From Pseudomonas sp. B33.4 (lineage in GTDB: Bacteria > Pseudomonadota > Gammaproteobacteria > Pseudomonadales > Pseudomonadaceae): 64,000 nt of DNA. Location of the stretch: the NCBI RefSeq assembly GCF_034555375.1, contig NZ_CP140706.1:1479001-1543000 (forward strand). Reading direction: 5' to 3'. The notes beneath the pieces are model-generated. The model was not told where the DNA came from. It searched no databases and worked only from the letters and a program-made list of their open reading frames with translations. A program made the translations under genes and the position numbers. Shown in pieces: positions 51,501 through 60,297 of the stretch. Numbering within the stretch: the first letter of the stretch is position 1; each line of letters starts with the position of its first letter.

Positions 51501-54080
51501 CTGATCGGTGGGGCAGGAGCTGACGCGATGGATGGCGATGTGTCCAACCTGCAGTCAGGTGGAATCAACAATGATTACCTTCAAGGCGATGAAGGAAACG
51601 ATACCCTTTTGGGCGGCTTGGGCGCCGACACACTTTATGGCGGCGCTGATGATGACATGTTATCCGGCGACTACGAGCAGACAGCCCAGGCTGAACACGG
51701 CGCAGATTATCTGGACGGTGGTTCAGGTAACGATACCTTGCTCGGCGGTGGTGGCAATGACACGTTATTGGGCGGGGAGGGCGTAGACCACCTTCGCGGC
51801 GATTCTGGCAATAACGTTTTTGATGGCGGTGCAGGTAACGACGTGCTGGAAGGCCATGACGGAGCTGATGTCTACTATTTCGGCGCTGGTGATGGTCTTG
51901 ACGTCATCACCGATTCAGGTGGCAGCAATGTCATCAAGTTCGGCGCCGGGTTTTCTGCGGAAAGTCTGAAGGCCGACATCATTGATGTTTCCGTAGGCCG
52001 GGTATTGCGGCTGTTCAATGGCGAGGGGGACGCCATACTTATCAGGAATTATGAAGAATGGAAGACTTCAACGTTCACGTTTAGCGATGGTGTCAATCTC
52101 GGCTATCAAGAAGTCATGAAAAAAACGCTGCCAGCCGTAGAGGTCATCGAACCGCCAGCAGGGGATGGAGTGCTGGCCAAAGAAGAAGATAAAGACATCA
52201 TTGCAGACGAAGATCCGGTTGCTGTTCCGGACCAATCAGGGATCGTTGTTCCTGGTGAGGAACGAAGTAATGCCATTGAACATAATGTTGGCTGGACAGA
52301 CAGGTTCCTGGCGGAGCTCAAGGCAAAGCGTTCCAAAAGCAGGCATGTAACAGGTTTTACTTTGAATAACCAAGGTGTTTGGGATCGGAGCTATATAGCC
52401 ACCAGCGATACGGGTTATATCACCCACACTGACGTGGTAAATGAAAACACTGAAACGGGTACATTGTCTGAAACACCTCAATGGATGGGGGCTGCCACTG
52501 GTGATGCGGTATTTAGCGAAAGACAGACAAACTCTACATCCCAATCCAGTTTTCGAGAGGTCAAGAAAGAGGGCACAGCAGCGCCGTCATCCCTGATACC
52601 ACGTTATTTTCGATCAGGCACTGCCAGCGGTTTTTCATTCAAAATCGGCGACGTAATTATCGCGGATAGAAAAGATTCAGGCGCTATTGAAGGGTGGTAC
52701 GTCTATCCCGCTGAAAGTTTCGCGGCGGGCGAAACTGTCCGCAGGGAATTTCGGCGGGATGTCACAACTGAAACGATCAAACATAAAGTTGTCTACGGCG
52801 ACGATGCCGGTGGGCGAGTTAATGTCGAAGTCGGCAATCTTTTCCAGGGTGGTGCGGGCGATGACCTGATCGTCGCCTATTCTGGTTTTCTGCTTAATTA
52901 TGGCTCTATCAATGACAGGATACCGGGTGCCTTTTTGTCCGCCGGGGCAGGCAACGATACCCTGCTCGGTTCTGAAGGCGCTGATTATTTAGTGAGCGGC
53001 TCAGGGGATGATTACCTGTACGGTGAGAACGGTGCCGATACTTACATCGTGCAGGCGCATGCTGGCGCAACGACCATTATCGCGGATGTGCTGAATCCGG
53101 TTTTTCTCCGACCTGAAGTAGGTGTGGCCGGATGGAAGGACGAGTATGGGGTGGTCGATCAAGATACTGTCGTGCTTCCAGGGGACGCGACGCAGGAGAA
53201 TTTGCAGCTCAGTTGGGGCGCAACACTCATTGAAACAGTCAATGTTGAGTTGGCACCTGATCCGCCTCGTAATGCCTATCGCCATCCGCCTCGGGCAAAA
53301 ATGCTCTACTCGACACTCGATATTAAATGGGGTGGGTCGCAGAAAGTTCGTATTGTTCTACCCAATGCCGGGGATGTTGTGGGTTCCGGTATCGAGGTTA
53401 TAAAGTTTGCAGATGGATCAAGCGCTAGTCTCAAAGAGTTGTTTGGCTCCAGTCAGCTGGGTCCTGCACCGGATACTTATCACAATGGTCTCTTGGTCGC
53501 TAATGCGGCCAGCGCCAAATCTTTGAGAGATGGCCAAACGCTCCCGCTGGTGGGAAGTCACGGTAATGACACTTTAAGCGGTGCAGGTGAAATCAGAGGT
53601 ATGCAGGGACATGATGCGCTGATGGGGAGTGTTGACGATGATGTACTGCTAGGCGGTCCAGGTAATGACACATTGTCTGGTGGTGCTGGCAACGATCTCT
53701 ATAAATACGATGGTCTTGGAAGAGACTTGATTAATAACACCGGGGGTGGGATCGATGGAATCGATTTTTCTGGTGTGGGTCTACCTATTGAACAATTAAG
53801 GTTTCATCGCGATCAGGAAGATCTTGTCATAGTGGTCAGTTATGGCATGGGCCCGAAGATTCGAGTGGCTAATCATTTCTCTGGAGGCGAAAGCGCGATT
53901 GGGTTCATAAGGGTTAGCGGTGAAGGAAAGACAGTTCAAGACTACACCGCCATGCAAATTACCGAACGACTGCATCCTCTTCCACCACTGCGTGATGTGG
54001 AGGATATTCTTGTAAAGGAAAATGAAGAGGCGCAACTCGCATTGGCCGAAATAATTCAGTTCTACGAACTGAACATGTGA
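48516..54080 (+). CDS. Large RTX-type calcium-binding protein
   Basis: 1854 residues with RBS AAGGAAGTAACG. The N-terminal 460 residues are globular, without a signal peptide. Calcium-binding nonapeptides (GGxGNDxLx) occur in four blocks at about 470-530, 677-1120, 1442-1512 and 1679-1732. The largest block contains four or five super-repeats of about 46-50 residues beginning HGDDLLDGGTGDDTL. A non-repeat domain fills 1130-1440. The C-terminus (1735-1854) has an HCBP-related motif (LRFHRDQEDLVIVVSYGMGP). RTX proteins normally leave by type I secretion and fold on calcium; no ABC/MFP genes are in this window. No protease or lipase motif was seen. Confidence 0.88.
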   Translation: MSYVFNDLEKSEILNAANICKGLMFDSEDVEYLALKLIGASCAPLYQKLFDIIGGRVSDITAVDKEAGKILKSARLWLAVAIDANGGNGAYSALIRGYTSRQGELRLNKIFSEHLMQLSSNQVAANFINTLIDGSLAGRLAPWTVPSISQIAEIDASAIGKALFSEACGEKDTAVSHNAGWSGTVGFSLLGGMPPYETWRLISAGDAERGDGGPPIQAKANRLDDYKNILFAIDSYSVGLRAAISNFGVNPLQSLLSVVPEQINIALASGSLNPLIQHVVKGTSVSVVVDLILRYGQNEFLDMFKRTYDGDSAAPPTTDETFATNAHAFFSAFSPEQSQSIVTQSIGEYGNANSWAKLAGESTPIGLSLRNSLKQLSEVVIERADGYPGRGLELYDPLTGEGFITAQWLADRAQMLARLIARTQGSFGENSLQKFSYSDLASAKQALMTTGVLNPLVMFGDDGARSFEGGVNTDHLYGGAGNDTINGLAGHDVIEGGRGNDLLAGGDGNDALHGMAGDDVLVGGKGSDSLIGGEGSDRYEFSSGDGIDEIFDANVNGQLWINGLPIPSLQRRAPLSNIWSTEDQAITLTLIEELTEPTLNIKYGLNDLVVIKNFRPGMLGIRLPEPQDPTFSAPDLVLQGDWKAKDIEPNVPGDQFSYDELGNALLLPNVKQRNKADVLYGSAKDDVILGLGGSDRLFGKAGNDQLFGDKQTTLEKALAAGDSKGKAARGDWLDGGAGHDLLIGTASQDVLLGGNDRDTLIGGAGDDVLSGDETTGALEQKWAFKRVEVLIDGGVTSHRTVFSKASFNSSTQGDNDVLYGQGGRDVLNGGWGEDLLDGGTEDDLLGGDGGDDTLAGGSGNDTMMGDNLDWGGGLQSKHHGNDVLDGGSGDDWLAGNGGADAIYGGSGNDTLHGDDDVLNGVAGDAAHFFGNDLLDGGGGDDTLWGGGADDLLFGGEGNDALAGDYAEHPVRYHGDDLLDGGTGDDTLQGMGGSDTLIGGAGADAMDGDVSNLQSGGINNDYLQGDEGNDTLLGGLGADTLYGGADDDMLSGDYEQTAQAEHGADYLDGGSGNDTLLGGGGNDTLLGGEGVDHLRGDSGNNVFDGGAGNDVLEGHDGADVYYFGAGDGLDVITDSGGSNVIKFGAGFSAESLKADIIDVSVGRVLRLFNGEGDAILIRNYEEWKTSTFTFSDGVNLGYQEVMKKTLPAVEVIEPPAGDGVLAKEEDKDIIADEDPVAVPDQSGIVVPGEERSNAIEHNVGWTDRFLAELKAKRSKSRHVTGFTLNNQGVWDRSYIATSDTGYITHTDVVNENTETGTLSETPQWMGAATGDAVFSERQTNSTSQSSFREVKKEGTAAPSSLIPRYFRSGTASGFSFKIGDVIIADRKDSGAIEGWYVYPAESFAAGETVRREFRRDVTTETIKHKVVYGDDAGGRVNVEVGNLFQGGAGDDLIVAYSGFLLNYGSINDRIPGAFLSAGAGNDTLLGSEGADYLVSGSGDDYLYGENGADTYIVQAHAGATTIIADVLNPVFLRPEVGVAGWKDEYGVVDQDTVVLPGDATQENLQLSWGATLIETVNVELAPDPPRNAYRHPPRAKMLYSTLDIKWGGSQKVRIVLPNAGDVVGSGIEVIKFADGSSASLKELFGSSQLGPAPDTYHNGLLVANAASAKSLRDGQTLPLVGSHGNDTLSGAGEIRGMQGHDALMGSVDDDVLLGGPGNDTLSGGAGNDLYKYDGLGRDLINNTGGGIDGIDFSGVGLPIEQLRFHRDQEDLVIVVSYGMGPKIRVANHFSGGESAIGFIRVSGEGKTVQDYTAMQITERLHPLPPLRDVEDILVKENEEAQLALAEIIQFYELNM

Positions 54081-54146
54081 CCGCAATAACTTCAGATTGA
54101 GGGAACCGCGATGGGACCAAGAGGTGATCATCGCGGGCAATCAATC

Positions 54147-55259
54147 TCAATACTGCGTCAAATCCGCCAACGGATGCCGCCCCTCCCAGACCTTGTGGAA
54201 ATGCGCCTCGACCACCGCATCCGGCACGCTACTGACGTCCGGCCAATGCCAGTGCGGCTTTTGATCCTTGTCGATCAACCGCGCGCGAACCCCTTCACTG
54301 AACTCCGGATGCCGGCAGCAATTGAGGCTCAGGGTGTATTCCATCTGAAAGACTTCAGCCAGCGACAGGTGCCGTGCGCGAATGATCTGTTCCCAGACCA
54401 GATGCGCGGTCAGCGGTGAGCCTTCGCTCATGGTTTTCGCCGCGCGGGCGATCAACAGATCGCTGCTGTCGCGTTGCAGGCTGATGGCTTTCCACGCACA
54501 GGTGATGTCACTGACATCCAGTAATTCATCAATTTGCTGACGACGCGGCAACCACTGCGCCTCGGGCATCTGCGCCACGGCTTCCTGTTGCAGCGCTTTG
54601 AGCAGGCTATTGAGCTGCATGTCGGTCTGTTCCTGCCAATTGAGCTGCAACAGGCCTTCGATCAGTTGCGGTTGTTGTTCATCAAGCAGGAAGCGGTCGG
54701 CCAGATCGAGATCGATCGCATCACGACCGTTCATGTGCGCACCGGTCAATCCGAGGAACAGACCGAGCTTGCCCGGCAGCCGCGCGAGAAACCAACTGGC
54801 GCCGACATCCGGATACAAACCAATGCTGATTTCAGGCATGGCCAAACGGCTGCTTGGCGTGACGATCCGCGTGCTGGCGCCTTGCAGCAAACCCATGCCG
54901 CCGCCGAGCACATAACCATGGCCCCAGCAAATCAGCGGTTTCGGGTACGTATGCAGGCTGTAGTCCAATCGATATTCCGCGCTGAAAAACTGTGCAGCCA
55001 GCGGCGGGACTTCGCCGGGATGAGCGCGACAGGCTTCGACCAGGCTGCGCACCTCGCCGCCGGCGCAGAAAGCCTTGGCGCCGTTGCCGCGCAGCAACAC
55101 ACAGACGATTTGCGGATCCTTGGCCCAGGCGTTCAACTTGTCGCTGAGGGCGTTGATCATCGGCAGGGACAGCGCGTTCAGCGATTTTTCAGCATCCAGG
55201 CTGGCGATACCCATGCGGGCGCCGTCGGTGCCGGTGAGTTCTTCGAAGTGCAGATTCAT
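54147..55259 (-). CDS. Enoyl-CoA hydratase/isomerase family protein (3-hydroxyisobutyryl-CoA hydrolase-like)
   Basis: 370 residues, longer than a crotonase (about 260) and in the size range of 3-hydroxyisobutyryl-CoA hydrolase (HIBCH, ECH_2). Oxyanion-hole segments GAKAFCAGGEVRSLVE and GYVLGGGMGLLQGAS are intact, and MPEISIGLYPDVGASWFLAR carries the HIBCH-type Glu and Asp residues. In valine breakdown this enzyme releases 3-hydroxyisobutyrate from its CoA ester. No valine genes adjoin, so substrate is uncertain. Divergent from ung. Confidence 0.85.
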   Translation of the reverse strand: MNLHFEELTGTDGARMGIASLDAEKSLNALSLPMINALSDKLNAWAKDPQIVCVLLRGNGAKAFCAGGEVRSLVEACRAHPGEVPPLAAQFFSAEYRLDYSLHTYPKPLICWGHGYVLGGGMGLLQGASTRIVTPSSRLAMPEISIGLYPDVGASWFLARLPGKLGLFLGLTGAHMNGRDAIDLDLADRFLLDEQQPQLIEGLLQLNWQEQTDMQLNSLLKALQQEAVAQMPEAQWLPRRQQIDELLDVSDITCAWKAISLQRDSSDLLIARAAKTMSEGSPLTAHLVWEQIIRARHLSLAEVFQMEYTLSLNCCRHPEFSEGVRARLIDKDQKPHWHWPDVSSVPDAVVEAHFHKVWEGRHPLADLTQY

Positions 55260-55391
55260 CGTGACCTCGATCGGGAATTTGAACGATCAGTATGATCGTT
55301 GTGTGGGAAAGTGCCGGATCTGTGTCAGAGCAATTGACAAGCGTGGTCGGCTTTCCTAGGGTTCGCCCCATTGTTTTTGCCGGGTATGACC

Positions 55392-56084
55392 ATGACTGCT
55401 GACGACCGTATCAAACTCGAACCGAGCTGGAAGGAGGCACTGCGTGCTGAATTCGACCAGCCTTACATGGCAGAGTTGCGCCAGTTTCTGCAGCAGGAGC
55501 GGGCGGCCGGCAAGGAAATCTATCCGCCGGGACCGATGATTTTCAACGCCTTGAATTCAACGCCGCTGGATAAAGTGAAGGTGGTGATCCTCGGCCAGGA
55601 TCCGTATCACGGCCCAGGCCAGGCCCACGGTTTGTGCTTCTCGGTGCAACCGGGCGTGCCGGCGCCGCCGTCGCTGGTCAACATCTATAAAGAGTTGAAG
55701 CGCGACCTGAACATCGACATTCCCAATCACGGTTACCTGCAGAGCTGGGCCGATCAGGGCGTGCTGATGATCAACACGACCATGACCGTCGAGCGGGCCA
55801 ACGCCAATGCGCACAAGGACAAGGGTTGGCAGTTTTTTACCGACCGGATCATTGAGCTGGTCAGTGAGCGCCAGCCGCATCTGGTGTTCATGCTCTGGGG
55901 CGCGCATGCGCAGAGCAAACAGAAGCTGATCGACGCGACCAAGCATCTGGTGCTGACGTCGGTGCATCCGTCGCCGCTGTCGGCGTATCGCGGGTTTTTG
56001 GGTTGCGGGCACTTTGGCCGAACCAACAAGTTTCTCGAGCAGAATGGCGAGACGCCGATCGAGTGGCGTTTGCCGCCCATCTGA
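55392..56084 (+). CDS. ung: Uracil-DNA glycosylase
   Basis: 230 residues from the ATG at 55392 ([20 protein letters not shown]); an ATG at 55386 would add two residues. The family-1 motifs are intact: water-activating [18 protein letters not shown] (Asp70) and the DNA-intercalation loop [17 protein letters not shown]. It removes uracil from DNA as the first step of base-excision repair. Divergent from the HIBCH-like gene. Confidence 0.95.
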   Translation: MTADDRIKLEPSWKEALRAEFDQPYMAELRQFLQQERAAGKEIYPPGPMIFNALNSTPLDKVKVVILGQDPYHGPGQAHGLCFSVQPGVPAPPSLVNIYKELKRDLNIDIPNHGYLQSWADQGVLMINTTMTVERANANAHKDKGWQFFTDRIIELVSERQPHLVFMLWGAHAQSKQKLIDATKHLVLTSVHPSPLSAYRGFLGCGHFGRTNKFLEQNGETPIEWRLPPI

Positions 56085-56102
56085 TGGGGGTCTGAAGGGG
56101 CC

Positions 56103-56195
56103 CATCGCTGGCAAGCCAGCTCCCACAGGTACTTGTGGGTGCCACAGTTTTTGTACACAACCCAAAAGCCTGTGGGAGCTGGCTTGCCAGCGATG
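56103..56195. repeat. REP doublet (GCTGGCAAGCCAGCTCCCACA class)
   Basis: Inverted arms at 56103-56128 and 56170-56195 flank a spacer of about 41 nt. It separates the convergent ung and AbrB-family genes. Confidence 0.92.
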
Positions 56196-56208
56196 GGGCA
56201 ACTCGGTC

Positions 56209-57243
56209 TTACTCCGGATTACGATTCCAGTACTTGAACAACGGCTCCGCCAGAAACAGCACAAACAACAACCGCATCACCTGCATCGCCGTCACCAGCG
56301 GCACCGACAATTGCAGCGTCTCCGCCGTCAGACTCATCTCGGCGATTCCGCCGGGCATCATGCCCAGCGTCAGCGAACGCAGATCCAGATGGGTCAGCGC
56401 ACTCAAGCCCAATGCCGCCAACGTTGCGATCAACATGGTCAACGCCGTGCCAATCAAAGTCCGCCCCATGAATGAAGGCGCCCGGCGGAAGAACTGCCGG
56501 TTGAAGTGACAGCCCAAACCGCTGCCAATCAGCCATTGGCCAATCTGGCTGCCGCCATTGGGCAGACCGATGTGCAAATCCCAACTGATACTCACCGCCG
56601 CACTCACCAGCAACGGTCCGAACAGCCACGGATTGGGTTGGCGCAAACGCTGCCAGAGCCACGCAAGCAAACCGCCCGCCGGAAACAGAATCGCCAGCCA
56701 ACGCCAATCGACGCTGCCCGCATGAGAAATCGGTGTGCCGTCACCGAGCAGATACTTGAACGCTGCCGGCACACACAAAACGACCACCAACACCCGTAAA
56801 CTCTGCCCCGCCGCGACGTGGCTGAGCATCGCGCCGTTACGCGCGCCGAGGTTGACCATCTCCCCGGAACCGCCCGGCATGCTCGAGAAAAACGCGGTGG
56901 CGCGGTCCTCACCGGTGCGGCGCATCAACCACACGCCGACCACCGCCGACAGGCTGGTGACCAGCGCACCGAAGAAGATCAAACCGAAATGGCTGAGTAC
57001 CTGCTCCATCACCACCGGGGTGAAGTGCAGGCCGATGCCGATCCCGACAATCCACTGGCCGCACTTGCGGCCGCCAGGGATTTCCGTGAGTTGCCACGGC
57101 GTCAGGCAGCGCACGAGGATGATCGCCAGCAACGAGCCGACCATCCACGGCAGAGGCCAGCCGATCTGGCTGGCGAGGTAACCGCCAAGCAGACCGACCA
57201 GCGGGGTTCCCCACCAGGATTTCAGTGAGGCGCGATCAAACAT
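56209..57243 (-). CDS. AbrB-family membrane protein (ammonia-monooxygenase-regulator type)
   Basis: 344 residues with about ten membrane segments in two repeated halves (MFDRASLKSWWGTPLVGLLG; GLHFTPVVMEQVLSHFGLIF; SMPGGSGEMVNLGARNGAML; LTLGMMPGGIAEMSLTAETL). This is the AbrB transporter-like family (PF05145), not the AbrB DNA-binding protein. The function is poorly known. Its start overlaps the end of tctA by 8 nt, placing it as last gene of the tct operon, so a link to carboxylate transport is possible. Confidence 0.85.
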   Translation of the reverse strand: MFDRASLKSWWGTPLVGLLGGYLASQIGWPLPWMVGSLLAIILVRCLTPWQLTEIPGGRKCGQWIVGIGIGLHFTPVVMEQVLSHFGLIFFGALVTSLSAVVGVWLMRRTGEDRATAFFSSMPGGSGEMVNLGARNGAMLSHVAAGQSLRVLVVVLCVPAAFKYLLGDGTPISHAGSVDWRWLAILFPAGGLLAWLWQRLRQPNPWLFGPLLVSAAVSISWDLHIGLPNGGSQIGQWLIGSGLGCHFNRQFFRRAPSFMGRTLIGTALTMLIATLAALGLSALTHLDLRSLTLGMMPGGIAEMSLTAETLQLSVPLVTAMQVMRLLFVLFLAEPLFKYWNRNPE

Positions 57244-58750
57244 CGGCGAGGGCGCGACGCGCGACCGAACGTTTGCGCCAGATGCGCAACAGTGGCATCA
57301 GCAGCATGATCGCGGTCAGCACCCAGACACCGAAGGTGATCGGGCTCGACCAGAGGATTTCCAGCGCACCGTTGGAGATCGACAGCGCACGACGCAGGTT
57401 CTGTTCCATCAGCCCGCCGAGGATGAAACCCAGCAGCACCGGCGACAACGGGAAGTCGAGCTTGCGCAGGATGTAGCCGAAGATACCGATGCCGACCATC
57501 AGGAACAGGTCGAAGGTGGTGGCGTGCACCGCGTAGACGCCGATCCCGGTGATGATCGCGATCACCGGCACCAGTGCCCAGTTCGGCACGGCAAGGATGC
57601 GGGTGAAGATGCGGATCATCGGGATGTTGAGGATCACCAGCATGATGTTGGCGATGAACAACGAGGCGATCAGGCCCCAGACGATGTCCGGTTGTTGCTG
57701 GAACAGCAGTGGACCCGGGGTGATGTTGTACAGCGACAGCGCGCCGATCATCACCGCCGTGGTGCCCGAACCAGGGACGCCGAGGGTCAGCATTGGCACC
57801 AGTGCGCCACAGGCCGAAGCGCCAATGGCGGTTTCCGGCGCGGCGAGACCACGAGCGTCACCCTGACCGAATTTGCCACTGGCACCGGCGATGCGTTTTT
57901 CGGTCATGTAGGCCACGGCACTGGCCAGCGTTGCACCGGCACCTGGCAGCACGCCCATGATGAAACCTAGCAGGCCGCAACGGATGTTCACCACGAACAC
58001 CGACGACGCTTCCTTGAAGTTGAACATCATCCGCCCGGTGGCTTTCACCGCTTCCTGGCCGCGATGGGTTTTCTCCAGCAGCAACAGAATTTCGCTGACC
58101 GAGAACAGGCCCAGCACCAGCACGACGAATTGAATGCCGTCGGTCAGGTGAATGTTGTCGCCGGTAAAGCGGTAAACGCCGCTGTTGGCGTCGATGCCGA
58201 CGCTCGACAGGAACAGACCGATCAACGCCGCGATAAACGTCTTCAACGGTCGATCACCGGCCATGCCGCCGAGACAGACAATCGCAAACACCATCAGCAC
58301 GAAGTATTCCGCCGGGCCGAAGGCAATCGCCCATTTCGCCAGCAACGGCGCAAACAGCACCATGCCGCAGGTGGCGATAAACGCACCGATAAACGAACTC
58401 CACGCCGACAACGACAGCGCTACACCGGCCAGACCTTTGCGGGCCATCGGGTAGCCGTCGAGGGTGGTCATCACGGTGGACGCTTCGCCCGGAATGTTCA
58501 GCAAAATCGAGCTGATCCGGCCGCCGTATTCACAGCCCAGATACACGGCTGCCAACAGAATCAATGCCGACTCCGGTGGCAGGCCGAGGGCAAAAGCAAT
58601 TGGAATCAGCAGTGCCACGCCGTTGATTGGGCCGAGGCCCGGGAGCAGGCCGACGACGGTGCCGATCAGCGTGCCGCACAGCGCGGTGACCAGGTTGTAC
58701 GGGCTCAGCGCAACGCCGAAGCCTTGACCCAAATAACCAAGGGTATCCAT
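57236..58750 (-). CDS. tctA: Tripartite tricarboxylate transporter, large permease
   Basis: 504 residues from the ATG at 58750 with about twelve membrane segments. The TctA signature GLLPGLGPINGVALLIPIAF and the second repeat GVLPGAGATLASAVAYMTEK are present. With TctB and the binding protein TctC it imports tri- or dicarboxylates using an ion gradient. tctB ends 1 nt before this start. Gene order opdH-tctC-tctB-tctA is as in P. aeruginosa PA0752-PA0755. Confidence 0.93.
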   Translation of the reverse strand: MDTLGYLGQGFGVALSPYNLVTALCGTLIGTVVGLLPGLGPINGVALLIPIAFALGLPPESALILLAAVYLGCEYGGRISSILLNIPGEASTVMTTLDGYPMARKGLAGVALSLSAWSSFIGAFIATCGMVLFAPLLAKWAIAFGPAEYFVLMVFAIVCLGGMAGDRPLKTFIAALIGLFLSSVGIDANSGVYRFTGDNIHLTDGIQFVVLVLGLFSVSEILLLLEKTHRGQEAVKATGRMMFNFKEASSVFVVNIRCGLLGFIMGVLPGAGATLASAVAYMTEKRIAGASGKFGQGDARGLAAPETAIGASACGALVPMLTLGVPGSGTTAVMIGALSLYNITPGPLLFQQQPDIVWGLIASLFIANIMLVILNIPMIRIFTRILAVPNWALVPVIAIITGIGVYAVHATTFDLFLMVGIGIFGYILRKLDFPLSPVLLGFILGGLMEQNLRRALSISNGALEILWSSPITFGVWVLTAIMLLMPLLRIWRKRSVARRALADV

Positions 58751-58751
58751 A

Positions 58752-59210
58752 TCAGTTCTCCAGCACGTCGAGCAGGCCAAGGGGCAGCGGAACGTCCATC
58801 ACACGGTCGAACAGCAGGTACAGACCGATGGCCATTAGCGTGGTCACCACGATGCTCGGCATCCAGCGACCGCCATACAGGCGCGCCATCGGAATGCCGA
58901 TGAGGATGCTGCTGAGGATGAAACCCAGCGGTTCGAATAGGCCGGCGAATACCAACAACAGTGCGACGCAAATGGCGATTTTGGTCAGGGTTTCGCGATC
59001 CAGTGGCGGCTCGTCATCGCTGTGTTTGATCGGCGCCGGGCGAAACACCATGTACAGCAGCGCCGCGCCCATCAGGCCGAGCATCAGCAAAGGAAAGGCA
59101 CGTGGGCCGACCGGTTCGTAGGAAAAGGCCGCTTGGTACGGCCACGCCATCAGTGCCAGGCCGACGCAGACCAGCAACAGCACCGAGGCGAAAATGCGTT
59201 GAATAAGCAT
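58752..59210 (-). CDS. tctB: Tripartite tricarboxylate transporter, small membrane subunit
   Basis: 152 residues from the ATG at 59210 with RBS GGAGCTCCC. Four hydrophobic segments match the small TctB subunit: MLIQRIFASVLLLVCVGLAL, FPLLMLGLMGAALLYMVF, KIAICVALLLVFAGLFEPLG, VVTTLMAIGLYLLF. Sequence is weakly conserved in this family, so the call also rests on position between tctC and tctA. Confidence 0.9.
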   Translation of the reverse strand: MLIQRIFASVLLLVCVGLALMAWPYQAAFSYEPVGPRAFPLLMLGLMGAALLYMVFRPAPIKHSDDEPPLDRETLTKIAICVALLLVFAGLFEPLGFILSSILIGIPMARLYGGRWMPSIVVTTLMAIGLYLLFDRVMDVPLPLGLLDVLEN

Positions 59211-59266
59211 GGGAGCTCCTGTGCCGCGTCCCCGCAACCGGGAACGCAGCCGCTAGACAGGGACGA

Positions 59267-60244
59267 TCACTGAATCAGGCCGAACTCTTTGGCCAGCACT
59301 TTGTAGTCCGCGACTTGCTTCTTCACATAGGTGTCCAGTTCCGGGCCAGTCATGGCGAACGGGAACAGTTCACGCTGATCGCGCAGCTTGGCGAACTCCG
59401 GCGAGGCCAGCAGTTTGTCGAACGAGTCTTTCCACCAGGCGTAGTCTTCGTCGCTGACTTTTGGCCCCAGGTAGAAGCCGCGCACCACCGGCCAGACGAT
59501 GTCGTAGCCTTGCTCGCGAGCGGTAGGGATGTCTTTCATTTCCGGCTCGTCGAGACGCTTGTCGGCGAACACCGCGAGCAGGCGCATGTCGCCGCTCTGG
59601 ATGTGCGGCATGGAGTCGGAGATGTCGGTACTGCCGACCTGGATGTGACCGCCGAGCAGGGCGGTAGCGATTTCGCCGCCACCTTCGAGGGCGACGTAAC
59701 GCAGGTCGCGCGGGTTGATCCCGGCAGCCTTGGCGATCAGGGCGGTCTGCATCCAGTCCTGGCTACCGACGGTGCCCCCGGAACCGATCACCACCGAGCT
59801 AGGATCTTTCTTCAGCGCCTGAACGAGATCGTCGAGGGTCTTGTAGGGCGAATCGCTTTTCACTGCGATGGCGCCGTAGCTGGTGCCAACCGCTGCCAGC
59901 CAACGTACGTTGGTTTCGTCAAAACGACCGAACTTGCCTTGGGCCAGGTTCAACAGCGAACCGCTCGACCACGCCACCAGCGTGCCGGCATCGGCCGGGC
60001 GCTGAGCGACCACGGCGTTGTAGGCCACCGCGCCGACACCGCCGGGCATGTAGGTGACGCGCATCGGTTTGGTCAGCAGTTTTTCGTTGACCAGGGCGCT
60101 CTGCACCAGTTTGCAGGTCAGGTCGAAACCACCACCGGGCGAGGCGGGGGCGATACATTCAGGACGTTTCGGTTCGGCCATCAGTTGGCCGGCAAACAGG
60201 ACACAACTGGCGGCTAGTGCAACTTTACGCAGTGACAGGTTCAT
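59267..60244 (-). CDS. tctC: Tripartite tricarboxylate transporter substrate-binding protein
   Basis: 325 residues from the ATG at 60244 (MNLSLRKVALAASCVLFAGQ) with a signal peptide ending QLMAEP. TctC-family features: CIAPASPGGGFDLTCKLVQS, YMPGGVGAVAYNAVVAQRP and the late SVVIGSGGTVGSQDWMQTAL. It captures citrate or a related tricarboxylate in the periplasm and delivers it to TctAB. tctB follows 56 nt downstream. The specific ligand is inferred from the OpdH and TctDE neighbours. Confidence 0.92.
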   Translation of the reverse strand: MNLSLRKVALAASCVLFAGQLMAEPKRPECIAPASPGGGFDLTCKLVQSALVNEKLLTKPMRVTYMPGGVGAVAYNAVVAQRPADAGTLVAWSSGSLLNLAQGKFGRFDETNVRWLAAVGTSYGAIAVKSDSPYKTLDDLVQALKKDPSSVVIGSGGTVGSQDWMQTALIAKAAGINPRDLRYVALEGGGEIATALLGGHIQVGSTDISDSMPHIQSGDMRLLAVFADKRLDEPEMKDIPTAREQGYDIVWPVVRGFYLGPKVSDEDYAWWKDSFDKLLASPEFAKLRDQRELFPFAMTGPELDTYVKKQVADYKVLAKEFGLIQ

Positions 60245-60297
60245 TCGATTCTCCACGGGCATTGTTGTTATTCGACGTGTTTTTCACTTACGGGCAG

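Noticed and set aside
49930..51870. Dense short repeats that could be mistaken for a CRISPR array
   Set aside because: Spacing is 27 nt (nine codons) in frame and encodes GGxGxDxxx calcium-binding repeats.
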